From NCBI GenBank assembly GCA_902168105.1, contig CABHOY010000041.1, positions 310,001 to 374,000 of the forward strand: a DNA stretch of 64,000 nt, written 5' to 3'. The notes beneath the pieces are model-generated. The model worked only from the letters and a program-made list of their open reading frames with translations, did no database searches and had not been told where the DNA came from. Position numbers and translations under genes: made by a program. Of this stretch, positions 22,201 through 32,500 are shown in pieces. The DNA is from an uncultured Flavihumibacter sp. (GTDB taxonomy: Bacteria > Bacteroidota > Bacteroidia > Chitinophagales > Chitinophagaceae). Within the stretch, counting starts at the first letter, position 1. Each line of letters begins with the position of its first letter.

Positions 22201-22299
22201 TTGCTCGAAATAAGCCTGCCTGTCCGTTTTCGCAAGGGCATGAAATAATAACCCCTCCTGCAGGGGTGTTAATACCTGTATGCTCTTAATATTGCCCAT
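16204..22299 (-). CDS. NRPS: C, A(Ser), PCP, C, PCP, C
   Basis: A 2031-residue NRPS. Domains: condensation 1 (1-435, HHIILDG; it opens with a TPLQEGLLFH segment typical of C domains that follow an epimerase), adenylation (455-955), PCP1 (about 988, unusual NGAHS instead of GGHS), condensation 2 (1035-1440, HHLVTDE with Gly replaced by Glu), PCP2 (GGQS, about 1521) and a C-terminal condensation 3 (1575-2010, HHIISDG). Specificity residues read by eye are D-V-W-H-F-S-L-V-D, the Ser pattern. The middle module has no adenylation domain: its PCP must be loaded by the Ser domain, loaded in trans, or skipped. The start lies 2 bases after the epimerase-bearing NRPS, matching the C1 type. The stop overlaps the next start (ATGA). 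Confidence 0.93.
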   Translation of the reverse strand: MGNIKSIQVLTPLQEGLLFHALAKTDRQAYFEQYSFTMPGRIDVERFRSGLATVMQRHDALRIRFVADKGVRPMQVIMDEVTPELSIHSLEKEEQIAAFLRADRERAFDILADTLFRTAIIHTDGSSRLVISFHHIILDGWSFAIVMNELISLYQGKTVSKGPVSFAGLTDYLSRQQQDEVTQYWLNHLDIESDFTPGSLTESFMQPSLNMEQVSLHTMFSEELSAQLKQAAATLQVSINTILYGVWGILLSRYSRQKKVIAGITVSGREINIANATDIVGMCINTVPFPFHTDDETTIADYFTGISSRFINSLPFQYCAVADIRRKAGIEGELFDHVVAVEDYPYDEAGLAEGKISGSEVFDRTNYPLSVHISASKKILWRISFNVDRYPEALIRQVLAHLTVIGEQLVQGISKAKRLSEIRLWGDQQTNDLIHRFNDTEGFYPADKTLLSFYYDLLGKNSPVRIADEEHSLSIHDLEAYSNAVQHALAQAGIGRGDKVAICCKRSVWLEVAVISIFKRAGTYVPIDLRMPEDRIAFVLQDAHVKVVLGWGAPLIETDVLYIDMETLIRQPVTAYSPVIMPLVTDPTYIIYTSGSTGMPKGVVVEHSAVVNRMYWMQQAFPLSKDDCILQKTSIGFDVSVWELFHWLFSGCTTFFLAPGKESEPYEIVRTIKDHHVTVTHFVPSMLTLFMDIVVQERLVDECASLRFVFASGEALLYASMEQFNEHVYKRTGAILVNLYGPTEATVDCTGFTCSPWPEQYTYVPIGKPLLNTRAYILDKEQALLPPWISGELCIAGAGVAREYINREQLTAEKFLADPFVKGARMYRTGDLAMWNDVGELIYLGRIDQQVKLNGQRIEPGDIEAKLLSVEGIREAVVLLMKRDDGASFLYAFYTGEEVPAVTIRTTLTKQLPAYMIPSGFKMIDDIPRLASGKINRKQLSALLKEQEVEKSVSKRFQNDETAAKLLQVWAQVIGNEIDPAKDFFANGAHSLTAVRMMSAIKRNFGIQISLPDILQHSTLDKLSAYIKKASPSKTATIISVAAPDNLALMPSQESIYVLDSLPDIGFSYYVPALIKLEQGPDEQRLLQAVEQLLERYTVLRTRFTEQDGQVSQQILSVKEVYDAFIRSGGIMSLTLPKLSPLQAFGVQRSVIDISQAPLFRIYLLAHNQAYYLLLDIHHLVTDEHSNTIFASDLMRLYKQLPVQAPVLQFHDVAMWYHNTYLKGDQYQKDKTWWAEYLDTIPLMPSLPAAATSGSPFEGSVFRPVLPPAVVNRIRSLSSKLGVTDFTLIFSAFHIILSGYTEDNRLLCGLPFSNRMTDEMQDVTGFMVSTLPFHVRLDPVASFGEYVHTTGIQLARVMEHAWYPPAHLLRDKQLSRYGSKHPLFNILFNYVVAGEGTTNQEGLDPAAESGARFDLSIEITEADNTFSLTFIHATNLIDAALPVHMYNAFCTLLQSGPMLQDMGIASLQELTPPMGSSNESLSYTPPPVVQVPADIEEKVADIFKEMLRLKTVEPEADFFLSGGQSLLAIKLVSRLRERFNIQINLFDVFKHPRLYDLAMFVASRRHGGTFIIPHVGEQTYYSVSPLQRRLWFLQQREPDNISYNMTTAFRISTPLKRDILEASFEALVGRHDQLRAAFILLENGPVVQLTTLPDPSAYLTFLNGQRSVEEIMDLAKVFSNTPFKLDQAPLFRVLIMESDSHEFYMVINLHHIISDGWSIAVLLSDLLAIYEAKLAGTAASLTPLPLRYVDIAQWMSARAQAVLETSGTYWLNKVTPGLQRALFPYVLSDDTIEGITLHHILPDELTRKVLQLARKRQVTDFQLLLFSFALLQARLSGTEHFLLGSSVSGRTNTSMEPVIGFFVNMMPVVVDIDKHIPVRKALQDFAEGIRQDMHHTDLSFDELSALMRKEKGLQLSEYINSRFVYNDFAAQENARNNIDVTEIEVVMEGSKFDLSFTVQPYNGTLSLNVEYKAAKYTKSAIVSYIKQWEHLLDQLCVQEDAQVEMLLANSWEDAASKLRTKSHELLKSMKK

Positions 22300-22301
22300 A
22301 T

Positions 22302-25300
22302 TTATATTGAATTAAGGATCTCTTCCAATTCCTGTTCATTCAACCCAAGTCCGTCGGTACCGGATATCTTCTTCTTAAACATGCCATCTCCTTTATCTAA
22401 TGCATCGATAAACCGCTCAAGGGCTATAATATATTTCCCGATCAACTGGCTGACGGAATCATTCGTAAATAGTGTTCTGTGATAAGAAAGGCTTACCTGC
22501 AGGGAGCCTTCGGTAATGATCAGCGTAAAGAAGAGCGCTGAAGGCATACAGATGTCCGGCCCTACATTCTGCTGCGATGCTGACAGCGGATGAATGGAAT
22601 ACAAGCCGCCTCCAACACTTTCTATCTGTCCGAGGTAGTTAAATGTGATCAGCGGTTCAGCGCCATGGCCGGTTTCATGCAGTTCGCCCAGGTAGCGCTG
22701 ACAGAGATAACCTTCTCCGTTGCCAGGTACCTGTTCCAATGCGGCGATCGTTTGCTGTATGGAAGTATGCACATCACCGGTACTAGTACAAGGTAATACC
22801 ACCGGATACTTCATGGTGAACCAGCCAACTGTGTCTGCAAAAGATGAAGCATCGTCGGTACTGTTCCTGCCATGCGATTCGAGGTATAAAGTAACGGCAG
22901 GCTTTCCGCTCCAGTCATGTATGGCGCTTGCCAGCGCCGCCAGCAGCACTTCCTGCATGGTCACCTTCATCGCGTGTAAAGGCAATGAAAGCAGCTGACC
23001 GGTCGTTGCTGCAGACAACCCTTCGTTCAGGTGATCGTAATGCTGATACGTCTTTTCCACGGATGCAAAACCTATCCAGTCCTCCGAAGCCTTTTCTTCC
23101 ATTTTCATCCAATGAGACATTTCAGGTACTGTAAGGCTGTCTGTCCTCTTCCTCAATGCCAGCGACCATTTCAGGTAAGAGGCAGCTGTATTCTCTTTCC
23201 CGGAATGATCTTCAGCCAGCTGTTCTAAAATGATGCGCCATGACACGCCGTCGATGATCAGGTGATGCGCCAGCAGGAATACGACATCATGTTCTTCTTC
23301 ATGGAATAATATACACCTGAATAAAGGTCCCTTTTCAAGGTCAAACTGTTGCTGCCAGTAATGTGTTTGTGCTTTCAGATCGTATACTGATTCTTCCATA
23401 AAACAGCCATCCGGCATACCATCGGCAGGCAGCACCTCTTGTATACGCTCGTTGCCTGTCAAAGGAAAAATGGTACGCATGGCTCCATGACGTCGCCACA
23501 AACCGGAGATGGCGGCTTTAAGATCTGTTACTGCAATTCTTCCGTTTGCCTGCAGCAAAACCGACTGGTTATAATGATGAAGATCTTTTGTATTATCAGT
23601 GAAGAACTTTATCTGCAAAGGCGTAAGTGGGATCGCACCACCATCGGCCAGATCATCAGCAGGAATATGATCCGTTTCTTTCAGGTAGTCCACCAGTTGT
23701 AAAATGGTCGGATACCGGAGTATATCTCCCACCTGTAAGCTCCAGCCTCTTTCTCTCATCTTTGCCACTACCTGTATCGCTTTGATAGAGTCGCCGCCTA
23801 TACCCAGGAAATGGTCGTGAATACCTATTGAAGGTTTTTGTAACACAGCCTCCCATACCTGGGCGAGCATCTTTTCCTGCGGAGTACGTGGCGGTACTGA
23901 TTCCTTTTTTGCACGTACCTCTTCAGGAGATGGCAGTGCCGTCACATCCAGTTTGCCGTTGACATTCACAGGGAACTGCGCTAATGCAACGAGGCTGCCA
24001 GGCTGCATATATGCGGGCAGCTGATGTTCCATCTCTTCCCTGATACCATTTGTCAGTCCCGCATCTCCCGTGTAATAACCCACCAGTTCTTCATTACGGA
24101 GCATTACAAAAGCTTCGCTGACGCCAGCTACACTACGTATTACCGCTGCTATTTCGCCTGGTTCTATACGGTAACCCCGTATCTTGATCATGTCGTCATT
24201 ACGGCCTGTATAGCATATGTTCCCATCAGGCAACCAGTAGCCATTATCGCCGGTCCGGTATAAGCCGTTTATAAAACGTTCCGTTGTTCTTGCGGCATCG
24301 TTGAAGTATCCCGCACCTACCGTGCTACCTCCTACCCAGATCTCACCTTCAATACCAGGCATACAGGGCTTCATTCGCCTGTTCAGGATATATGCTTGTG
24401 TATTGCTGATAGGTTTCCCGATCAGTATATCATCATATGACTGTGGCACTTCCCATACAATACATCCTACTGTACACTCAGTCGGGCCGTATTCATTGTA
24501 AATGCGCATACCAGGATTTAAGGAACGGAGAATCGCTATATCAAGGTCCTGCAAGGCTTCTCCACCCACAATACAGGTATCGACCGTAGTCCCGGATATT
24601 TCCAGGAACGGCAGCATACGGATATGTGAAGGCGTCAGCTTAATAGCATTCATCCTTGTAAAGGCGTCTTTCAAATGTTCATTAACAGCGCCTTCTTCGG
24701 AGCAAATGAACAAAGTCGCACCTCGTAACAGGGTACAAAAGACAGATGTAACCGTCAGGTCAAATGCGACCGGCGTAAACAAAGGCATTTTACCAGATGC
24801 GTTGTTGGAGAAATAATAGTTGATAGCCCAACCGGTATAATGCAACAGGTTGTTCATGGTAATGACACAACCTTTAGGTTGCCCTGTAGTACCCGATGTA
24901 TATAGTATGTAAGCCGGTTGATCTTTCGTCCACCTCGGCAGGTCCCTTTGTTTGATCGTTATTTGCGATGCCTGCCTGAAAACCTCTTCAGGAGAGATAC
25001 TCTTGTCAGCTCCAGGATCGTCTGTTATAGCCAGTTTCGCGGCCGACTGCTGCATGATATACCTGATCCTTGCATCTGGATATTGCTTATCTGCCGGAAT
25101 ATAAGTAGCTCCGCTAAGCATCACCGCACAGATGACCGGTAACAGTTTTTCCGTGCGTGCCATATTGATCAATATCCTGTCACCCGGCATTATCCCATGT
25201 TGTACGATCAGTACCTCCGCTATTTGCCTTGACTGCCTGACTAACTCCTGGTAAGTCATGTTCCCCCCATCCCACTCAAGCGCAATATGATCCGGATAAC

Positions 25301-26564
25301 GACCTGCAGTCGCCATCAACATATCAGGAAGCGAGACAAATTCAAAGGGAACTTCAGCACCGGATAGCACATGTGCCGGGGCTGTATTTAACACTGCTTC
25401 TCCTGATATAAAACCAGCGACATATTGCAATAATGTTTGCCTGACCCACTCCAATGATGAAGCGGGAATAGCATTTTTATCCGCCTGTAATACGATCCTT
25501 GTTGAACGAGCGGTATCTTCTGCAAAAAAAGAAAGGATAAAGGGTTCGGAACAGGAAAGACTGTCTATACAGGCAGGCATTTCTGCCCATACTGCTTCGG
25601 GAAAATGTTCCTGTTCCAGGTATTCAAAGCTACAGGTACATGCATTGGGAAGTGTAACGTGCTCAAACTCTTCACGGTGCAGGTCAAAACGTTCCCTCTT
25701 TTCTTTCAGCTTCAGCACATCCTGTGGCTGCTCCTTCCGGAAGCTGCTATAGACACCTTTCGCAAACGGTCCAGGGATCTGTTTAAATTCATCAAACTGA
25801 CGCCCCGATGATACATATGCAGCAGTGCCGATACCCTGCTTCAAATAGGAAGTTGTGATATTCGTCCATGCCCAGTACCAGATATCGGCGGGAGTGACAT
25901 TTCTTTGTATTGCGGCCTGCTGTAATTGGCTAAACAACGTCTCATCAGCATTCAGGTCTACTGTGATATATGAAGAATATCCGATGTGCGCATCGCCCTC
26001 CTGCAACGTCAGTGTTCCTCTGAAATGTACAGCGCCCTGTTCCAGTTCTGCTGGTAGCGCTGCATTGTCGCCGGCCGTACTTTCCAGCCATTCAACATAC
26101 TGAATGAATTGCAGGGGATCTTCGTCCTGATCATTCGCAGTGAGCAGCTGCCAGGCGAGGAAACGTAAGGACCAGCTATCTAACCATACTGTAGGAGCGA
26201 TGATCCCAACATACGCGGGAATTCCCTTACCATTATTGAATATGACCAGTCTGATCCTGCCGTTATCCGTCGACATCTTCCGCCACTCCGCGACGATATC
26301 TTCCATATCCCGTTCCTTGTTTGCTATCACAGTTATAGTCGTCTGGTCCTGCTCCGTTATATCCTGAAAAGGAATGCTAACATTGTTTGTGTATGTACTA
26401 ACAGATCTCAGTATACCGTGTCTGTTCACCAACTGTTTCCAGCGGGCTGCGATATCGTGCGTAACAGGGCCAGATATTTTAAACAATGCGCGGTGTAATA
26501 ATGCCTGGTTCCAGCCGAGGCTGAAGTATTTTTTCTGCACAGGAGATATACAATGGATACTCAT
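22302..26564 (-). CDS. NRPS: degenerate C, A(Asn), PCP, epimerase
   Basis: A 1420-residue NRPS. It opens with a condensation-like domain (about 1-390) in which HHxxxDG reads PTVWLDS (124-130), so the catalytic His is missing. Then come adenylation (415-915, TSGTTGQPKG), PCP (GGDS, about 924) and an epimerization domain (970-1400) with the diagnostic HHLIIDGVSWR (about 1100). Specificity residues D-L-T-K-I-G-E-V-G match the Asn pattern. It should load the third residue and turn L-Asn into D-Asn. This is the only epimerase in the window, and the next protein begins with the type of C domain expected after one. The gene starts 10 bases after the upstream NRPS, in the same operon. Confidence 0.93.
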   Translation of the reverse strand: MSIHCISPVQKKYFSLGWNQALLHRALFKISGPVTHDIAARWKQLVNRHGILRSVSTYTNNVSIPFQDITEQDQTTITVIANKERDMEDIVAEWRKMSTDNGRIRLVIFNNGKGIPAYVGIIAPTVWLDSWSLRFLAWQLLTANDQDEDPLQFIQYVEWLESTAGDNAALPAELEQGAVHFRGTLTLQEGDAHIGYSSYITVDLNADETLFSQLQQAAIQRNVTPADIWYWAWTNITTSYLKQGIGTAAYVSSGRQFDEFKQIPGPFAKGVYSSFRKEQPQDVLKLKEKRERFDLHREEFEHVTLPNACTCSFEYLEQEHFPEAVWAEMPACIDSLSCSEPFILSFFAEDTARSTRIVLQADKNAIPASSLEWVRQTLLQYVAGFISGEAVLNTAPAHVLSGAEVPFEFVSLPDMLMATAGRYPDHIALEWDGGNMTYQELVRQSRQIAEVLIVQHGIMPGDRILINMARTEKLLPVICAVMLSGATYIPADKQYPDARIRYIMQQSAAKLAITDDPGADKSISPEEVFRQASQITIKQRDLPRWTKDQPAYILYTSGTTGQPKGCVITMNNLLHYTGWAINYYFSNNASGKMPLFTPVAFDLTVTSVFCTLLRGATLFICSEEGAVNEHLKDAFTRMNAIKLTPSHIRMLPFLEISGTTVDTCIVGGEALQDLDIAILRSLNPGMRIYNEYGPTECTVGCIVWEVPQSYDDILIGKPISNTQAYILNRRMKPCMPGIEGEIWVGGSTVGAGYFNDAARTTERFINGLYRTGDNGYWLPDGNICYTGRNDDMIKIRGYRIEPGEIAAVIRSVAGVSEAFVMLRNEELVGYYTGDAGLTNGIREEMEHQLPAYMQPGSLVALAQFPVNVNGKLDVTALPSPEEVRAKKESVPPRTPQEKMLAQVWEAVLQKPSIGIHDHFLGIGGDSIKAIQVVAKMRERGWSLQVGDILRYPTILQLVDYLKETDHIPADDLADGGAIPLTPLQIKFFTDNTKDLHHYNQSVLLQANGRIAVTDLKAAISGLWRRHGAMRTIFPLTGNERIQEVLPADGMPDGCFMEESVYDLKAQTHYWQQQFDLEKGPLFRCILFHEEEHDVVFLLAHHLIIDGVSWRIILEQLAEDHSGKENTAASYLKWSLALRKRTDSLTVPEMSHWMKMEEKASEDWIGFASVEKTYQHYDHLNEGLSAATTGQLLSLPLHAMKVTMQEVLLAALASAIHDWSGKPAVTLYLESHGRNSTDDASSFADTVGWFTMKYPVVLPCTSTGDVHTSIQQTIAALEQVPGNGEGYLCQRYLGELHETGHGAEPLITFNYLGQIESVGGGLYSIHPLSASQQNVGPDICMPSALFFTLIITEGSLQVSLSYHRTLFTNDSVSQLIGKYIIALERFIDALDKGDGMFKKKISGTDGLGLNEQELEEILNSI

Positions 26565-26574
26565 ATTGAAAACC

Positions 26575-29500
26575 TTAATTCTTTTTCAGAAAACTGCGGA
26601 TACTGGCCATCTGTGCAGCCTGCATCATATCCTTTTCCGCGTTATGCAATTTATATTCAAGCGCCATCACCGTTTGAGAAGGTTCACTATTAAGGGCAGC
26701 CAGTATCTGTTCAAACTTTGCTATTCCACGCTGCACAAAATTCCCGCTGTAACTTCCCTGGTCATATAAACATTCCGCAGAAAGGCCCTGATTATCTGAT
26801 GTAAAATGTATTTCCATGCTAAACTTCCTGCTCATAGCAGTATGTAAGGGACGGACACTGATATCAGTCGGTGTGATAAGTTCCTGACGGTAATGCTCCG
26901 CGAAGTCGTCGATATGTATTTCAAGCACACCTCTTCCGGCCGTTTCCTCTTTTGCTGTGGGCACCCAATGGGCGACGTACCTTTCCGGCTGATCAAGGAA
27001 CGTTGTACACTGGGCCTGTACATGTTCGATCAGATCTGATATATGCGTGTATAACTGCTTATAGATAGTCACAGGCACTACGTTCATGAACAATCCAACT
27101 GTATTATTCCAGGCAGGGTCAAAACGTCCGTGCAGCGGCGCAAATACCGTCAGCACTGGTTGTGACACATCGTCCATAAATGCAAGCGCCTGCAAACCGG
27201 TGATCAGCGCAAAGGGAGACACCTTATATGCGGCAGATAATTCTGTGATGGTATCATTCGAATACTTATGAAATACCTGTTTGAAATAACCTGGTCCCTG
27301 ATCTGTATCCTTTGCGGCATCCCGGTCCTTTAGTAAACAATACTGCACCATTGCCGGCCTGTCCACTTTAACAGGAACAAGCTGACTCATATCACGCGCA
27401 TATTCCCTGTATGGAGCAATTGCCTTATAAAGCCCAGGTTCTCCGTAATATTCCAGGATGGATGTGATCAGGACCTTAATGCTCCATGCGTCCGCAATGA
27501 GATGATGCAGCACGAACGTAAACAGATGTTGTTGCTCTTCCCGCTTTTGAATAAAGAACCGGCATAAAGGTTCCTTTTCCGGGTCCATGATTATACCGGA
27601 TCCATCGCCATATTGCACCTGACTCGTTTCTATGGGGAATACTTTGTATTGCAATCCATCTCCCAATACACGGAAGCGGCATCTCAACATATCCTGCACT
27701 TCCAGTACCCTGTTCAAGGCATTCCTGAAACGGGTTTCATCAAGGAGGCCATTCAATTCAAAGGAGCCTTTCATCAGATATTTGTCTCTACCGCTCATTT
27801 CCATATCCGCCCATATTCTTTGTTGCATTGGTGTAGCAGGATGCCAGTCGTTTTCCGTCACCTGCAATTCTGCGACAAGCTCCCTTTCTTTCTGATCAAG
27901 CAGGGCAGACAATTCCTTTACCTGCGGATACCGGTAAAGCTCTCCCAGCGTTACAGACTTTTGCGTAAGCCTGTAGATAGTTGAAATAACCTGGATAGCC
28001 CGCAGACTATTACCACCTGCAGCAAAGAAGTGAGTATTCCTGTCAGCCTGCATCCCCAGCAGACCTGAATACAACCTGCTTATCATCTCCTCGCTTTCTG
28101 ATACAGGCAGGCTTATTTGCACCTCCTCATTACTGAATGGTGAAGGCAGACTGTTAATGTCCTTCTTGCCGTTGCTGGTGAGAGGGATGTCCGGTATGAT
28201 AACAAAAAAGGAAGGAACCATATAAGCCGGTAGGGATGTCCTGGCGTAAGACATCAACATATCGGCATTACATAAAGTACCTTCAGGCACAACATAAGCC
28301 ACTAGCTGATTCATACCATCGAAGGTCTTATACACAACTGTAGCGTCTTTTACCAGCCGATGCGCTGTGAGGCAATGCCTGATCTCTTCCAGCTCCACCC
28401 TGTTACCATTGATCTTTACCTGCTCGTCTTTTCTTCCCGCGAAAGCCAGCCGCCCATCGTCAAGCCAGCGAACAAAGTCCCCCGTACGGTACCATATCTC
28501 CTCTCCTTGCGTATAAAAACGTAAGGCAGTTTCCGCCTCATTATTGTAGTATCCTTTTGTCAATCCTGGTCCGGAGACATGTAGTTCTCCGGTTACGCCC
28601 GCAGGAACCGGTTGATGGTCTGCATCCAGTACTTTGATCCTGACATTTGCCATCGGCATACCGATAGGCATCAGGTTATCCGTGGGATAGATCCTCGTAA
28701 AGGTGGTGCAGATCGCATTTTCAGACGGGCCATACGCATTAAACAACATATGCCGTCCGGCTAATGCAAGTCCTGTTCTTTCCGGCAGCGCCTCGCCCGC
28801 AGCGATCAATACACGCAGTACACGTGGTAGATCTGTAGATAACGCTGATAAGTAAACTGGTGGAATAGTGGCCACCGTAATCCCATTATTCATCAGCCAG
28901 TCAAGAAATATATACTGGTTAGTGATCAGTTCTGGTGAAGCAGTATATACTGTGGCGTTGGATAACAATGCCAGCAACACTTCTGACAGCGAAGCATCAA
29001 AACCCGGGGAAGAAAACCACAGGCAACGATCAGTCTTTTCTATGCCAAATCCCGCGATCTGTGCAATGATCGTATTTAACAAGCCGGTGTGCGATATACT
29101 TAGTCCTTTGGGCTTACCAGTAGATCCTGAGGTAAAGATCATATAAGCGGCTGAAGATCCGGTTATACCCGCCGGTGCATTTTCCGTTGTTCCAAACCCT
29201 GGTATCCGTACTTCTACTCCGTCAAGTTTGTATGGCTGTCCTGAAGTATTCAGCACCATTTTCGCATCACATTCCCTTATAACAGACATTATACGCTCTT
29301 CCGGCCAGTTTGCGTCAATAGGCAGATATACGCCACCGCCGTTCATAATCGCCAGCATAGCGGTAATAGTCAGCTCATTGCGGGCGGCCAGCACTGGTAT
29401 GATCTGCCCAGGAATGATCCCGTCCATATGCATGGTGCTCACCTGTTGTAATAGTGTACCGTAACTGACCGCTTTACCCTCGTGAACGATAGCCGTGCGT

Positions 29501-32500
29501 TCAGCATATTGAATAGCCACTTCCCGGAAACGGGCAATAACCGTTTCCCCGGGCGCAATATCAACAACGGGGCCTTTGCCACAGTTCCCCCATTCCCTTA
29601 TTTCTTCAACAGAAAGCATCGGGATGTTCCCTACCGGAATTTCCGGTTCATTCATTAGTTGTCCTGCCAGGAACAGGCAATGTCTTACCAGCTGGCGGAT
29701 AAAAGATTCGGGATAGCTGCTTTTGTTATAATCGACAGTTAGTCCCAATTCATTTTTATGCAGGGAGAAATTGAAAGCCAGTTCTACTTTCGTCCTGGTA
29801 TGATATTCATATTGTAATTTCTCCAGCCTCAGGCCTCCGGTCTCTATGATATTGCCCGCTCGTCTTTCCTGGAAGTTTACCAGTACCTGAAACAGACTAT
29901 CGCCCGATGTTCCATGAAGCGCTGTCAACTCTTTTGCCAGTGCTTCATAGGGATATTGCTGATGCTGCAATCCTTCAGTTAAATGCAGGTTCCATCTGTC
30001 TGTCAATGTATGGAAAGATGTAGTCGTATCAAGTTCATTCCTTAACAAAAGCGTATTAAGGAAGAAACCGACCTGCTGCATAAATGCCTCATGCAAGCGG
30101 GTATCGACCGGTATGGCCAGGACCCTGTCCTTATCACCACCATAGCGATATAATAGCATATCTACAATGGACAGGAGTAATGGAAATACGGTGATCTTTC
30201 TTCCCTTTGAGAATGACAATATCTTTTCTGACAGTTCTCCTCCTAATGTAACCGTATAGCTGCCTGCTATGTTAGTTTGCTGACGAACGCCCTTTACAGG
30301 TACTTTCAATGCTGCTGCCGGCAAAGGAGAGTTAAATTTCTCCAGCCAGTAATCACGGCTTTCCGTATGCCGCAATTGCCTGTTCTGCCAGGCAGCATAT
30401 TCTTTATACTGTAAACCGGGAGTGGCATCTCCCGCCTGTTGATGATATTCCGTTAACAACTGTTCAAACAAGATCTCTTCAGAAAGCCCGTCTGCTATGA
30501 TGTGGTGCAGATTGATCAGCAGCAGCCATTCCTGTTCATCCAGTTTATACAAGGCTACCCGGTAAAGGGGCAATGTGTCAAGCGGTATGTGTAATTGCGC
30601 ATGCTGTTTGCATACCACGTCTACATCAACTGTTGATTCATCGTATTCGTAGATGAAAGTATGATCGTTATGGATCACCTGCCTGGGAATACCCTCCTTA
30701 TCGCAGATAAACGTAGTCCGCAATGATTCAAAGCGGCCGATCAGTTTCTCAAAAGCGGCCGCAAACTGCTTCCTCGAAAAGTCTCCCTGGACCCTGTATG
30801 CCGCTGGCATGTTATAGGCTGTGGAGAAACGGACGCCATGATGTTCTGTCCATATACGCAGTTGCTGTCCGGATAACTCGTACGATTCCTGTAAAGGAAG
30901 TGCAACGGGTTCTATTAAACGAACTTTAGCGCCTCTTACAGCCCTTATCGCCTGCTGGGAGAGCAATGGGTAGTCAAATATGTCTTTTAACGTAAATGCG
31001 GCCTCAAAATGCTTATTTAGGCGAGCCACTAATGCGGAAGCTTTGATGCTTTGTCCGCCGGAAGCAAAAAAATGGTCTTGTCTTCCCACCTGCTCTACCT
31101 GCAACAATTCCCTCCAGATGGCAGCAATTATCTGCTCCGTCTCATTAACGGGCGCTTCATAACTCTTTGTGTCGTCTTTAATGGTCAGACTATGGGAAAG
31201 CAGCCTTCGGGCGTCCACCTTTCCATTGACGGTCAGGGGGATTTCCTTCACCCGGTAATAGTATTGGGGCACCATATACACCGGCAGGCGCTCTTTAAGC
31301 GCTTCCCTCAGGTTTAATACATCCGCATCGCCATCGAAGAACAACCCCAGTTCCTTGTCGTCTCCACGCTGTTCTGCCAGTATCTGTGCCGTTTTAACGC
31401 CTGTGATATTATTTACGTGGTGTATGATCTCGTCTGTTTCTATTCTGTATCCCCGGATCTTTAACTGTTGGTCGGTTCTTCCCAGGAAAACCAGCTCTCC
31501 ATTTGGCAACTGCCTTGCAAGGTCACCTGTCCGGTAAAATCGTCTGCCAATACCAGTTTCATGATCGACAAACTTTTCCCTGGTTAATACTTCATTATTC
31601 AGGTACCCTTTTGCAATGCCATTCCCCGCCAGGAACAGTTCACCCGCAAGGCCCGGCATCAACGCCCTGCCAGCACTATTGAGAATGAAGGCCTCCATCC
31701 CGTCTATCGGATGTCCGATCGTTATCAACTGATCATCCGGCCGGATACTTTTCACGATACAACCCACCGTCGCCTCGGTAGGACCATATTCATTGAACAG
31801 CAGAATATCTTTATTGAGCCTGAACAACACCGCAGCTTGTGAGGGTAACAATTGCTCTCCCCCGGTGATCACCACCTGTACAGGTGATTGCATCAGTTCC
31901 TGGTATTTCAGCAGGCTGATATGGGAAGGGGTCAGTTTTATGCAGTCAATGCCTTCCCTTCCTGAAAAACATTGTCGCAGGACCGCGTCTGTCTGCTCCG
32001 CCTCTCCAAACACGACGACCTTCTTCCCCGTTACTAAGGGCAAAAAGATACTGGTGATGGTAAGATCGAAAGACAATGGCGTAAACCATGGGAAGCTGCC
32101 GCAGGTCGCATCCTTAGTGTATGTTTTAATACACCAATGGAGGTAGTGGGAAAGATTGCCAACCGTCAGCATACAACCTTTCGGTCTTCCCGTTGTACCC
32201 GAGGTATAGATCACATAAGAAAGGGCTTCGCCATTTTCCTGCGGATAGTCTATCTGGCTTTCCACCCCATCTAATAATGATCCTATCGCGCAGCCTGAAC
32301 CATCGTCTGTACTATCAGTGAGTATCAATACCGGAGCAGCGTCATCTAGGATCGACTGTATCCTGGATACGGGCTGCGACCTATCTATAGGCAGGAAGGC
32401 GGCACCTGCTTTCATAACAGCGATAACAGCGATGATCACCTGCGCACTTCTCGGAGCATTAATAGCCACAATATCCCCCGGACGTACGCCCTTCTTTTCA